Below, one piece after another: positions 1 to 7,893 of a DNA stretch of 64,000 nucleotides; the first letter of the stretch is position 1, and every line of letters begins with the position of its first letter. The notes under the pieces were generated by a model. The model had not been told where the DNA came from. It saw nothing but the letters and a program-made list of their open reading frames with translations, and did not search any database. A program made the position numbers and the translations under genes. This DNA comes from Longimicrobium sp. GTDB lineage: Bacteria > Gemmatimonadota > Gemmatimonadetes > Longimicrobiales > Longimicrobiaceae. The stretch is from contig DASVWD010000070.1 of assembly GCA_036389795.1 (NCBI GenBank), positions 1 to 64,000 on the forward strand, in the 5' to 3' direction.

Positions 1-44
1 CGCTGCAAGGCGGCCCCGCGGCTGTTTTCGTCGTGCGGCCGGCG

Positions 45-686
45 TCAGTCGACTTCGTCGATGCCGTGGATGATCTTGCCGACCAGGCCGTACTCCTTCG
101 CGGCTTCCGCGTCGAGCCAGAAGTTGCGGTGCGTGTCGGTCTCGATGCGCTCGAACGGCTGCCCCGTCTCGCGCGAGAAGATGCGGTTGATCCGCTCGCG
201 CATGCGGATGATCTCCTGCGCCTCGATGGCGATGTCGGCCGCCGAGCCGCCCACGCCGCCCGCCGGCTGGTGCAGCAGGAAGCGCGTGTTGGGCAGGCAG
301 TAGCGGTCCTCGCGCGGCGCCGCCACGTAGATCAGCGCCCCCGCGCTCGCCACCCACCCGGTCCCCACCATGCGCACCCGCGGCTTGATGAAGCGGATCA
401 CGTCGTGGATGGTGTCGCCCGACTCCACGTGGCCGCCCTGCGAGTTGATGAAGATGGTGATCGGGTCGTCGGCGGCCGACGCCATGGCCAGCAGATGCCC
501 CATCACGTTGGCCACGAGCTGCTGGTTCACCTCGCCGCTGATGATCAGCGTGCGCGACTTGAACAGCCGGTCGCGGATGGTGTCGGTCATCGAGGCCGGC
601 GAGCGCTCCACGATCGTCTCGCGCTCCTTCTCCTGCCCCTGGCCGGGCTCGTCTTCTTCCTGGAGGTGCATGGGCTCCGTCTTCAC
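45..686 (-). CDS. clpP: ATP-dependent Clp protease proteolytic subunit ClpP
   Basis: Serine peptidase subunit of the cytosolic Clp protease, which degrades unfolded proteins delivered by a ClpX or ClpA/C ATPase. The 213-residue product is family length plus an N-terminal extension. The catalytic triad is visible as Ser114 in WVASAGA, His139 in FLLHQP and Asp184 in ETDTHRNFW. The NSQGGHVESGD segment before the Ser is typical of ClpP. I chose the GTG at 686 because AGGGGAG sits 5 nt upstream; the reading frame is open further upstream but there runs through a low-complexity repeat. No clpX is next to it in the window. The first about 35 residues (acidic, Gln/Glu rich) look like a lineage-specific extension or propeptide. 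Confidence 0.95.
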   Translation of the reverse strand: MKTEPMHLQEEDEPGQGQEKERETIVERSPASMTDTIRDRLFKSRTLIISGEVNQQLVANVMGHLLAMASAADDPITIFINSQGGHVESGDTIHDVIRFIKPRVRMVGTGWVASAGALIYVAAPREDRYCLPNTRFLLHQPAGGVGGSAADIAIEAQEIIRMRERINRIFSRETGQPFERIETDTHRNFWLDAEAAKEYGLVGKIIHGIDEVD

Positions 687-853
687 TGTCGCTCCCCTTT
701 CTGGACCGTTGGACGCCCGAAAATAAGCGCCGGCGCCGCGTCCGGCCAGCGCGCGCCGGCCACGGGCGCGGAGCAGGTTCGGTGCCCGGACGGAAGTGCG
801 TGAGTGCGTGAGTGCGGAAGTGCGAAAGTGGGAACGGCTTAGACCCACGCAGA

Positions 854-950
854 GGAAGCAGGGGTAGCAGAGGTAGCAGAGGTAGCAGAGGTAGCAGAGG
901 AAAACCCGCCCGAGCGATGTGTTCTCTGCCAACTCTGCGTGAGACAAGCG
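854..950. repeat. Hairpin repeat with tandem 9-mers (family A)
   Basis: Outer inverted ends CACGCAGAG / CTCTGCGTGAG enclose four to five tandem copies of the 9-mer TAGCAGAGG at about 869-900. Related to the elements at 7723, 26914, 28399, 36402 and 60078. It lies in the gap between clpP and the LVIVD-repeat gene, and upstream of clpP. The heptamer-type sequence GTGCGTGAGTGCG at 798-835 is next to it. Confidence 0.75.
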
Positions 951-977
951 GTTGTCTTTGGTGGTTACGGGCGGGGG

Positions 978-2219
978 TCAGTCGGGAGCCGGGGACGGCG
1001 GGGCGGCGGGCGCCAGGCGGGTGATCCAGAGGCCCGAGTTGAAGTCGGTGGCGAAGACCAGCCCGTTGTACGGCCGCGCGGCCCAGGCGAAGGGGAAGTC
1101 GCGGATGGCGGCGTGCTCGTCGGCCGTCGCCAGCGAGGCGATCTCGCGGCCGCGCAGGCTGCCGCGCAGGTCGCCCGAGACGTCCACCGCGCGCAGCCCC
1201 CCGCCCCACGCGGCCACCCACATGGTGTCGTTCTCCACCCAGAAGGCGTGCACCCCCGAGCTCGGCAGCTCGTACGTCGCCACCTCCTGCGGCATCTCGG
1301 GGTTGGTGACGTCGATCACGTGCACGTAGCCGCCGGTCTCGAACTTCCGCCCCAGGCTGGCGCCCCGCGGCAGGATGTGGTCGCCCACGAACACGTAGCG
1401 CCGCCCCGCGCGGCTGGTGTAGGGGAAGACGGTGGCCGTGTTGCCGTAGCGCTCGCCCCGCCACTCGGTGCGGTAGCGGAACTGGCTCACCAGCTTCGGC
1501 TTCTCGGGGCTCCCCTCCTTGACGCCGGCGCCCACGTCCAGCACCACCAGCCCGTCGTCCCAGTACGCCAGGTAGGCGAAGCCGTCCTTCACGGCCACGT
1601 CGTGCAGGAAGCGCGTGGGCTGATACGGCACCCCCCAGCGCCCCACCTCGCGCGGGTCCGCCGGGTCGGAGAGGTCGACGACCGCCAGCTCGGCGCTCCC
1701 CTGGTCCACCACGTAGGCGTACTTCCCGTCCAGGAAGACGTTGTGCGCGCCCCCGGTGAGCGTCTCCCAGAACTCGCCCGCGGGCTTCGGGTGCGCGGGG
1801 TCGGCCAGGTCCAGCAGCACGATCCCGTTGCGCCGGCTCTGGGCGCCCTCGCGGGTGATCACGGCCAGCGAGGCGTCGGCGCTCACAGCCACGTCGTTGA
1901 CCGCCCGGGCGTCCACCACCACCGAGTCGGTGAGCGCGGGGCGCGCGGGGTCGGTCACGTCCCACACGTACAGCCGGTTCCCCGGGCAGCGCTCGCAGAT
2001 GCCGAAGGTGCCCGTGTAGGCGTAGTCGCGCCCGTCGCGGCCGCGGAACACCCACAGGTCGGTGGTGCGGGTGTGCGTGACCGGCCCGCGCCCCACCACC
2101 TCGAAGCGGGCGGGCTGAGCGGGCTGGGCGGCCTGCCCCGCGGCGGCCCGGGGCGGCAGCGCCGCCGCGGCCAGGGCGGAAGCGAAGACGGCGGTGCGGG
2201 AGAGGACGGAGGCGCGCAT
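978..2219 (-). CDS. LVIVD-repeat secreted beta-propeller protein
   Basis: Predicted exported protein of 413 residues. A signal peptide (MRASVLSRTAVFASALAAAALP) ends near an Ala-rich cleavage site at about residue 27. The rest consists of repeated blades carrying the motif LYVWDVTDPARP, VLLDLADPAHP, LAVVDLSDPADP, HVIDVTNPEMP, which marks the LVIVD family of beta-propellers. A CERC pair in the first blade could form a disulfide. The start at 2219 is the Met in front of the signal peptide; longer frames upstream are Arg/Pro-rich shadow sequence. No enzyme activity can be assigned; such proteins are usually cell-surface or periplasmic. The neighbours (clpP, glycyl-tRNA synthetase) give no functional hint. 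Confidence 0.8.
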   Translation of the reverse strand: MRASVLSRTAVFASALAAAALPPRAAAGQAAQPAQPARFEVVGRGPVTHTRTTDLWVFRGRDGRDYAYTGTFGICERCPGNRLYVWDVTDPARPALTDSVVVDARAVNDVAVSADASLAVITREGAQSRRNGIVLLDLADPAHPKPAGEFWETLTGGAHNVFLDGKYAYVVDQGSAELAVVDLSDPADPREVGRWGVPYQPTRFLHDVAVKDGFAYLAYWDDGLVVLDVGAGVKEGSPEKPKLVSQFRYRTEWRGERYGNTATVFPYTSRAGRRYVFVGDHILPRGASLGRKFETGGYVHVIDVTNPEMPQEVATYELPSSGVHAFWVENDTMWVAAWGGGLRAVDVSGDLRGSLRGREIASLATADEHAAIRDFPFAWAARPYNGLVFATDFNSGLWITRLAPAAPPSPAPD

Positions 2220-2344
2220 CGGCGGATGGGGATCGGGACCAGGAGCGCGGGCCGGCTGCCCGCCGCGCCGTATACGCGCGGCGGGCGGCCGAAGGTCCAA
2301 CGTCCGAAGGCGGGCCGGTCTGACGGGCGGAGCGGCGCTCGGAA

Positions 2345-2444
2345 GTCCTGAGTCCTAAGTGCCAAGTGCTGAACCGCTCTTGGATCGCGATATGGAACTA
2401 AGGACTAAGGACTAAGCACTTAGGACTTCGCACTTCGCACTTCC
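2345..2444. repeat. Heptamer array (family B)
   Basis: Imperfect 7-nt units of AGTCCTA/AAGTGCC/AAGTGCT type form an inverted arrangement (AGTCCTAAGTGC on the left, TAAGGACTAAGCACTT on the right) around TTGGATCGCGATATGG. It fills the gap between glycyl-tRNA synthetase and the LVIVD gene and ends at the synthetase stop codon, so it may also act as a transcript-end stem-loop. Confidence 0.65.
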
Positions 2445-3794
2445 CTACCGCACCCGCTCCTCCAGGTAGCGCACGACCTCGTCCTGCGAGATGCGCGCCT
2501 GCTCCATCGAGTCGCGGTCGCGCACGGTGACGGTGCCCTGCTCCATCGTCTCGCCGTCGACGGTGATGCAGAACGGCGTGCCGGCCTCGTCCTGGCGGCG
2601 GTAGCGCCGGCCGATGGCGCCCGACTCGTCGTAGAAGCTGGGGATGCCGCGCCGGCGCAGGTCCTCGTGGATCTGCACGGCACGCTCGGGCATCCCGTCC
2701 TTCTTCACCAGCGGGAAGACGCCGGCCTTGAGCGGCGCCAGCGACGGCTTGATGGAGAGCACCACGCGCGTCTCGCCCTCCACCTCCTCCTCGCGGTAGC
2801 CGTTGGCCAGCACGGCCAGCGTCACGCGGTCGGCGCCGGCCGAGGTCTCGATGATGTAGGGGACGTAGCGCTCGCCCGCGGCCGGGTCGATGTACTCCAG
2901 CCGCTTCCCCGAGTACTCCTGGTGCCGGGAGAGGTCGAAGTCGGTGCGGTTGTGCACGCCCTCGATCTCGCCCCACCCCTCGTCGCCGATGGTGCCGCCG
3001 AAGAAGAACTCGACGTCGCCCGCGGCGCTGGCGTAGTGCGCGAGCTGCTCGTGCGGGGTGTAGCGCAGGCGCTCCGGGGCGAGGCCGATCACCTCGCGGT
3101 GCCAGGCCAGCCGCCGCTCGCGCCACTCGTCGAAGAACGCCCCGTCGGTGCCGGGCTTCACGAAGAACTGCATCTCCATCTGCTCGAACTCGCGCGTCCG
3201 GAAGGTGAAGTTCCCCGGCGTGATCTCGTTGCGGAACGCCTTCCCGATCTGCGCGATCCCGAAGGGGATCTTCTGCCGCGCGCTCTGCTGCACGTTCAGG
3301 AAGTTGACGTAGATGCCCTGCGCGGTCTCGGGGCGCAGGTACACGACGTTCGCGTCCTCCTCGACGGGGCCCATGAACGTCTTGAACATCAGGTTGAACT
3401 GCCGCGGCTCGGTCCACTCGCCCCGCTTGCCGCAGCTGGGGCACTGCGCCTGGTCGAGAGAGGCGGCGCCGGTCTCGGCCAGGAGGATGTCGACGCGGAA
3501 GCGGCGGTGGCAGTTGCGGCACTCCACCAGCGGGTCGGTGAAGTTCTCCACGTGCCCGCTGGCCTCCCACACGCGCGGGTGCATGAGGATGGCGGCGTCG
3601 AGCCCCTCGATGTCGTCGCGCTCGTGGACCATGGCGCGCCACCACGCCTCCTTCACGTTCCGCTTGAGCTCCACGCCCAGCGGGCCGTAGTCCCACACGG
3701 AGCCGGTGCCCCCGTAGATCTCGGAAGACTGGAAGACGTACCCCCTGCGCTTGGCGAGGGAGACGAGCTTGTCCATCAGTTCGGTGTCGGCCAT
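2445..3794 (-). CDS. glyQS: Glycyl-tRNA synthetase, dimeric (alpha2) type
   Basis: Charges tRNA-Gly with glycine in the cytosol. The 449-residue protein matches the single-chain alpha2 class II enzyme, not the separate GlyQ/GlyS alpha2beta2 form. Recognisable parts are the N-terminal MDKLVSLAKRRGYVFQSSEIYGG segment split by GTGSVWDYGPLG, class II motif 2 around RPETAQGIYVNF, the GEIEGVHNRTDFDL block, and the C-terminal anticodon-binding domain with FYDESGAIGRRYRRQDEAGTPF. A four-Cys metal-binding insert is visible (CRNCH near residue 92 and CPSCG near 116). The start is the first Met of the conserved N-terminus. Stand-alone gene with repeat-filled gaps on its 3' side. Confidence 0.96.
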   Translation of the reverse strand: MADTELMDKLVSLAKRRGYVFQSSEIYGGTGSVWDYGPLGVELKRNVKEAWWRAMVHERDDIEGLDAAILMHPRVWEASGHVENFTDPLVECRNCHRRFRVDILLAETGAASLDQAQCPSCGKRGEWTEPRQFNLMFKTFMGPVEEDANVVYLRPETAQGIYVNFLNVQQSARQKIPFGIAQIGKAFRNEITPGNFTFRTREFEQMEMQFFVKPGTDGAFFDEWRERRLAWHREVIGLAPERLRYTPHEQLAHYASAAGDVEFFFGGTIGDEGWGEIEGVHNRTDFDLSRHQEYSGKRLEYIDPAAGERYVPYIIETSAGADRVTLAVLANGYREEEVEGETRVVLSIKPSLAPLKAGVFPLVKKDGMPERAVQIHEDLRRRGIPSFYDESGAIGRRYRRQDEAGTPFCITVDGETMEQGTVTVRDRDSMEQARISQDEVVRYLEERVR

Positions 3795-3941
3795 CCCTGG
3801 TCAGGTCCGTCCGGATGAAAGGCGCCGCACGCGCCGGAGGCTGGAGAAACGGGAGGGGGATATTAGCCGGCCGAAGGAAGACGGGCAATCCGGCGCGGGA
3901 GAGCGATACGGTGTGGACGAGAGCCACGCCGCCTGTGAAGA

Positions 3942-3974
3942 AGGAGCCGCCCGCTTCGGTGCGCGGCGGCTCCT
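3942..3974 (-). terminator. Stem-loop terminator after the DUF2442 gene
   Basis: Perfect 10-bp inverted repeat AGGAGCCGCC / GGCGGCTCCT with a 13-nt loop. Read on the minus strand it is followed by TCTTCACA, a weak U tract. It starts about 20 nt after the stop codon of the 3995-4369 gene. Confidence 0.6.
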
Positions 3975-3994
3975 CTCGGCGTGTGATCGGCTGC

Positions 3995-4369
3995 TCAGGC
4001 CCGGCGTCGCCGCGGCGCCGGAGATTCGCCGGCTTCGGGAGCGAGCCACGGCCGGTGCTCGCCGCCCAGGAGCCCGGGGATCGACAGCGTGGCGTCCGTG
4101 CCTTCCCAGTACAGCCCGCTTCCGCCCGGGAAGACCCGGACCCGCGCGCGCTGCTCCGGAGTGAGGGCGCTGACCTCGCTGTCCACGTCGGGCGGGAAGG
4201 CGAAGATGCACCCGTTCGCCAGCTGCAGGATGGTCCACCCCGTCGCCGCGTCGCAGCGCGCGCTGACGGCCCGCGGCTCCACTTCCGCCGCGAGGCGGCC
4301 GTGCTCCCGCGCGGCGGCCACCTGGGCGAGGAGCTCTTCATCGGCGGGAGGTGCCCACTCAGCTGCCAT
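3995..4369 (-). CDS. DUF2442-like protein
   Basis: Small soluble protein of 124 residues. The segment GWTILQLANGCIFAFPPDVDSEVSALTPEQRARV resembles DUF2442, a domain often found as the partner of toxin-like or DUF4160 proteins; here no such partner is adjacent. The Met at 4369 is chosen because the conserved-looking part follows and no closer start exists. The C-terminus is basic (PRRRRA). The function is unknown; the DUF2442 label is from pattern memory, not a search. Confidence 0.65.
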   Translation of the reverse strand: MAAEWAPPADEELLAQVAAAREHGRLAAEVEPRAVSARCDAATGWTILQLANGCIFAFPPDVDSEVSALTPEQRARVRVFPGGSGLYWEGTDATLSIPGLLGGEHRPWLAPEAGESPAPRRRRA

Positions 4370-4479
4370 GGATGCGTCTTCAGTGTGCGATAAACCACGC
4401 CTGGTGCGCCTGCGACCAGAATGTACCCATCCGCGCGACAGCCGTCCAGAGCGTGCAGTCCTGCCCTCCGACACCGGTG

Positions 4480-5085
4480 TCACGCTCGCGGCCACCGACG
4501 GGTCAGCCACGCGTACAGGAGCACGGCGACCAGCCCGAGCGCGAGGCCCCAGCCCCACGTCACCGGGTCGCGCCAGAACCAGAGCTTGAAGACGGTGGTG
4601 GCGAGCAGGAGAATGGCGGCGGCGACGCGGAAGCCGCGCTCGGGCGTCACCGCGAGGGCGTAGGTGAGGAAGAGCATGTGGCCGGAGAACGGGAACGGCC
4701 ACCCGACCGCCCCGCGGACGGCCCCCAGCGCGAAGACGCCCAGGTCCAGCAGGACGGCGGCCCGGGGGAGCGCCTCGATCCGCCGCAGGCGCAGCCGCAG
4801 CCAGAGCGGCCCCGCCAGCAGCAGCGGGGCCGTGTAGAAGGTGAGGAACCGCTTCTCGCCGATCGCCACCCCCGCGACGGCGGCCGCGGCGGCGAGCGCG
4901 ACGCCGCCCCACAGGAGCAGCCGGTCCAGCCACGCGCGGTGGCGTAGAATCCAGTCGAGCAGGGTGCGATCACGGGACGAGGAAAGATCTCGGCGCGTCG
5001 CGCGAGAACCGCGTCTGGGATGCGGTTGAAGCCTCGCGGGGTTTGCGAGGCTTCCTGCGGTTGTTGCTGCGACTTCAGTCGCCAA
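4480..5085 (-). CDS. Hypothetical integral membrane protein
   Basis: Up to 201 residues with about six hydrophobic segments (near residues 55-75, 80-97, 110-127, 132-145, 150-166 and 170-190). There are few charged residues in the membrane part and an Arg-rich N-terminal 50 residues. I do not recognise the family. The annotated start at 5085 is the longest option; the Arg/Ser-rich N-terminus looks unlike a membrane protein, so the true start may lie near 4930-4990. It is followed by DUF2442 and preceded by the SprT-like gene with only 6 nt between. Confidence 0.55.
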   Translation of the reverse strand: MATEVAATTAGSLANPARLQPHPRRGSRATRRDLSSSRDRTLLDWILRHRAWLDRLLLWGGVALAAAAAVAGVAIGEKRFLTFYTAPLLLAGPLWLRLRLRRIEALPRAAVLLDLGVFALGAVRGAVGWPFPFSGHMLFLTYALAVTPERGFRVAAAILLLATTVFKLWFWRDPVTWGWGLALGLVAVLLYAWLTRRWPRA

Positions 5086-5091
5086 CGACCA

Positions 5092-5880
5092 TCACGCCCG
5101 TCCCTTCCACTTCACCTGGCGGGTGGCGCGCGGGTGCACGTCCAGGCGGTGGGCCAGGCGGCGGAAGGCGGGGCCGTGGTCCACCTCGACGCCCTCGATG
5201 TACTGCCAGAGGTGGATCATCTCGTGGCGGACGGTGTGCTCGGCCTCGCCCGGGTGGCCGTGGGTGCACAGCCGGTGGGAGATGACGATCTCCAGCGGGT
5301 GCGACGAGAAGTGGCCGTTCCTCCGCCGCATCTTCCGCGACAGGAAGATCGGCACCCGCGGCAGCCGTCCGCCGAAGCTCTGGCGGTTGACGCGGTCGAA
5401 CTCGGCCTGCAGCCGCTCCAGGTGCACGCGGTCGGACGGGTGGACGGGGCGCCGCTTCGGGCCACGCGGCTCCACGGAGACGCGCGGCATCTCGTTGATG
5501 AAGCGCCGCACCGTCTCGCGCGCCTGCTGCTTCTTCCGGCCGCGGGCGTTCGAGTACAGTGCGCCGACGGCGAGCAGGACGTGCTCGGGCGCGGCGGCGA
5601 AGGCCTCGTTGATCCGCAGCGAGACGCGGTCCTTCCCCACCGAGATCATGATGCGGCGGTTGCGCGTGAAGACCACGCGCCGGTACTCGGCCCCCCCGCG
5701 GCGCAGCACCGCCAGCACGGCGGCCTCGTCGCGGACGCCGGGGTCGCGCGCGGGCCTCGCCTGGGGACGGGCAGGCGCGGCCGGCTGCGGCGGGGCGGCG
5801 GGGCGCGCGGGGGGGGGCTCGGGCCGGCTCGGCTCCAGGACGGAGTCGAACAGGTCCAGCAGGATGTCCTTGAGCTTCAA
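5092..5880 (-). CDS. SprT-like zinc metalloprotease domain protein
   Basis: 262 residues. The C-terminal half carries a gluzincin-type active site: HEMIH at 219-223, with a third ligand candidate His235 in VDHGPAFRRLAHRL, the layout of SprT-like/M48-related domains. Residues 20-45 are a Pro/Ala-rich linker. The N-terminal part (60-135) is a compact domain of unknown identity (YRRVVFTRNRRIMISVGKD). The C-terminus is basic and may bind nucleic acid, as SprT/Spartan proteins do; this is inference. The Met at 5880 is the only good start. It lies 15 nt downstream of the radical SAM gene and may be co-transcribed with it. Confidence 0.8.
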   Translation of the reverse strand: MKLKDILLDLFDSVLEPSRPEPPPARPAAPPQPAAPARPQARPARDPGVRDEAAVLAVLRRGGAEYRRVVFTRNRRIMISVGKDRVSLRINEAFAAAPEHVLLAVGALYSNARGRKKQQARETVRRFINEMPRVSVEPRGPKRRPVHPSDRVHLERLQAEFDRVNRQSFGGRLPRVPIFLSRKMRRRNGHFSSHPLEIVISHRLCTHGHPGEAEHTVRHEMIHLWQYIEGVEVDHGPAFRRLAHRLDVHPRATRQVKWKGRA

Positions 5881-5895
5881 GCGGATACTACAGGG

Positions 5896-7008
5896 TCAGG
5901 CGGTGGCGAGCGCGGGCGGGCGCTCGGCGTGGCGGTACTCGACCCGGTACCCCAGCGCCCGCGGGATGGCCAGCAGGCGGTCCAGGTCCAGGTCGATGCG
6001 CGCGCCGGCCTTCTGGGTCACCTCGTCTTCGATCGGCAGGTCGAAGTCGTCGGCGCCGTACTGCAGCGCGCGGAAGGCGTCCTCGTTCTGCGTGAGCACC
6101 GAGGTGCGGAAGTGCTTCACGTTGTCCAGGAAGATGCGCGAGAGCGCCATGTGCCTCCAGTACTCGCGCGGGCTGATCTCCCGCCCCCCCAGCGCGGTGC
6201 CGTACGGCTTGTACGTCCAGCAGAGGAAGGAGAAGAGCCCGCCGAGCCCGTCGCGCAGGCAGCCGTCCTGGAAGTCGCGGGTGCGCTCGAGGTGCTCGAG
6301 CCGCTCCGCGAGCGTCTCGTCGAAGCCGATCACCATGGTGGCCGTGGTCCGCATCCCCACGTCGACCACGGCGCGCTGGGCCTCGAAGTACTCGCGGACC
6401 GTGTACTTGAACTTGGCGTGCCGCTTCCGGAAGTCCTCGGTGAGGATCTCCGATCCTCCGCCGGTGATCCAGTGCACGCCGGCATCCCTGAGCCGCGCCG
6501 CCGCCTGGTGGTACGAGAGGTTGGCGCGGTCGGCCAGGAACATGAACTCGGCGATGGTGAGCGCGTAGAACTCCACCCGGTCGCCGTAGCGCTCCCGCAC
6601 GGCGGCGAAGAGGTCGGCGTAGTAGTGCAGCGGGAGCTTCGGGTTGAAGCCGCCGTTGAAGGCCACCAGGTCGCCCCCCACCTCCAGCAGCTCGTCGATC
6701 TTGGCGAAGACGTCCTCGCGGGTGAGCACGTAGCCGCCGGCCTGGTTGGGGAGCACGTAGAAGGCGCAGTAGTCGCACTGCGCCACGCACACGTTGGTGT
6801 AGTTGATGATCCGCATCACCATGTAGGTGGCGCGGTCCGGCGCGTGCCAGCGGGCGCGGACGAGGCCGGCCAGGCGCTTCAGCTGGTCGTCGCTGCCGTG
6901 GTGCCAGAGGACGGCGGCGTCTTCGGTGGAGATGCGGCCGCCCGCCTCCACCGTCGCCGCGATCTCGCCGAGCCGCTCTCCCACTCCCGCCGTGTCGATC
7001 TCGGGCAC
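5896..7008 (-). CDS. mqnC: MqnC-like radical SAM enzyme (futalosine pathway)
   Basis: 370 residues. The radical SAM cluster motif CxxxCxxC is at Cys74, Cys78 and Cys81 inside INYTNVCVAQCDYCAFY, the form seen in MqnC/MqnE/CofH. GGFNPKLPLHYY and HWITGGGSEIL correspond to substrate-binding segments of MqnC, which cyclises dehypoxanthinyl futalosine during menaquinone synthesis. Assignment among the three related families is by motif memory: MqnC is most likely, MqnE-like or a divergent paralogue is possible because some MqnC segments are altered (for example FNGG where QGG is usual). No other menaquinone gene is in the window. The Met at 7008 gives a conserved N-terminus. Confidence 0.75.
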   Translation of the reverse strand: MPEIDTAGVGERLGEIAATVEAGGRISTEDAAVLWHHGSDDQLKRLAGLVRARWHAPDRATYMVMRIINYTNVCVAQCDYCAFYVLPNQAGGYVLTREDVFAKIDELLEVGGDLVAFNGGFNPKLPLHYYADLFAAVRERYGDRVEFYALTIAEFMFLADRANLSYHQAAARLRDAGVHWITGGGSEILTEDFRKRHAKFKYTVREYFEAQRAVVDVGMRTTATMVIGFDETLAERLEHLERTRDFQDGCLRDGLGGLFSFLCWTYKPYGTALGGREISPREYWRHMALSRIFLDNVKHFRTSVLTQNEDAFRALQYGADDFDLPIEDEVTQKAGARIDLDLDRLLAIPRALGYRVEYRHAERPPALATA

Positions 7009-7151
7009 CGTGGCCCTCCCGCCTGAAAGGCTTCCGCCGCTTGTGAATTCCAGTGCTTAATCTCGCCGGGAGAGGGGGTTGAGTCAATCGGGGGAATGCC
7101 GGACAGGATGGGCTCCGGCACGTCTCGCCGACTCCGGTGCGGACGCCGCCG

Positions 7152-7208
7152 GGGGTGGCCCCCTCCCCGGCCCTCCCCCGCCCGCAGGAGCGGGCGGGAG
7201 AGGGAGAG
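7152..7208. repeat. GC-rich stem-loop repeat (family D)
   Basis: CCCCCTCCCCGGCCCTCCCCC followed by a short GCGGGCGGGAGAGGGAGAG arm. The same sequence in the opposite orientation occurs at 46060-46108 between murD and mraY. It looks like a mobile or amplified intergenic stem-loop. Confidence 0.6.
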
Positions 7209-7608
7209 CCGCAACCCCACCTCCGCCGGCCGGGCAAGCGGCTGGGCCGCAACCACTTCCCCCGTCGTGCATTCCGCAACCGCTCTGGCGAGATGCGGCG
7301 CGAACCACACGGGGGCGCGGACCGTGCCAGATCGTAAGCATATCAATTCAAACCAGTTACGCTCACCGGCCACAACGGGAACGCATGGTGCACGAGGAGG
7401 GGGCGCGGCCGGGGACGGCTCGCGGTCCTGCCGGATCAGGTGTGGGGGCACCAAGCGGCAGACCCGGGAGCCTTTCGCCGGCCGGCGGTCCGATCCGGAT
7501 GCCCGGAGTTCTGGTTGTACCGGATGCAGACCGCCGTTTCAGTCTTTCCCTCGGCGAGGACCATCATCTCGCCACGCATCGATCCCACGACACACCGTCC
7601 TACCCGGA

Positions 7609-7647
7609 CCGCCGCGCGCGTCGCCCGACGCGCGCGGCGGATTTTCT
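7609..7647 (+). terminator. Strong hairpin plus T-rich tail, plus strand
   Basis: Perfect 15-bp stem, CCGCCGCGCGCGTCG / CGACGCGCGCGGCGG, with a 2-nt turn (probably a slightly shorter stem with a 4-nt loop), followed by ATTTTCT. The T-run lies on the plus-strand side, so it does not suit the minus-strand recG transcript. No plus-strand protein gene precedes it. Confidence 0.6.
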
Positions 7648-7722
7648 AGTGCGTGGTGCGAAGTGTGCATGTGATACCGTCTTGCGGAGGATCGTCCGGG
7701 AGCGAAATCCATAACTGAATGT

Positions 7723-7792
7723 CTCACACGGAGGAAACGGAGTTAACGGAGAACTGCGGGGTTCTCCGTTTACTCCGTTGACTCCGTGTGAG
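7723..7792. repeat. Hairpin repeat (family A, CACACGGAG type)
   Basis: Two 32-nt arms (7723-7754 and 7761-7792) pair with three mismatches around the loop TGCGGG. Arms are made of AACGGAGT-type units ending in CTCACACGGAG / CTCCGTGTGAG. Located downstream of recG on its transcript. A near copy is at 36402-36465. Confidence 0.85.
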
Positions 7793-7893
7793 GCTTTTCG
7801 GTTACGGTTCTCGATCCTGATCGATTATCTACAAAATGGTATGGAGCCTTCGGTGCCTCTGTGTCTCCTTGTGAGATCGAGCAGTCGTGACCC

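Larger units (their letters stand above)
7009..7893. other. 885-nt gap without a convincing gene
   Basis: Contains a CCCTCTCCCGC..GGGGGAGGGC-type stem-loop in reverse orientation (7152-7208), a strong hairpin followed by ATTTTCT on the plus strand (7609-7647), and a family A hairpin (7723-7792). Open frames here on both strands lack a ribosome binding site and family resemblance, so I call no protein. See the separate note on a possible small RNA. Confidence 0.6.

Noticed and set aside
5020-7026. Very long plus-strand open frame opposite the SprT-like and MqnC-like genes
   Set aside because: Translation is His/Arg/Val/Leu-rich low-complexity shadow of the real minus-strand genes, as expected at this GC content; no motifs.
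7079-7714. Plus-strand frame of 211 codons in the gap between the MqnC-like gene and recG
   Set aside because: Passes through a GC-rich stem-loop and the strong hairpin, has no ribosome binding site and no protein-like composition.
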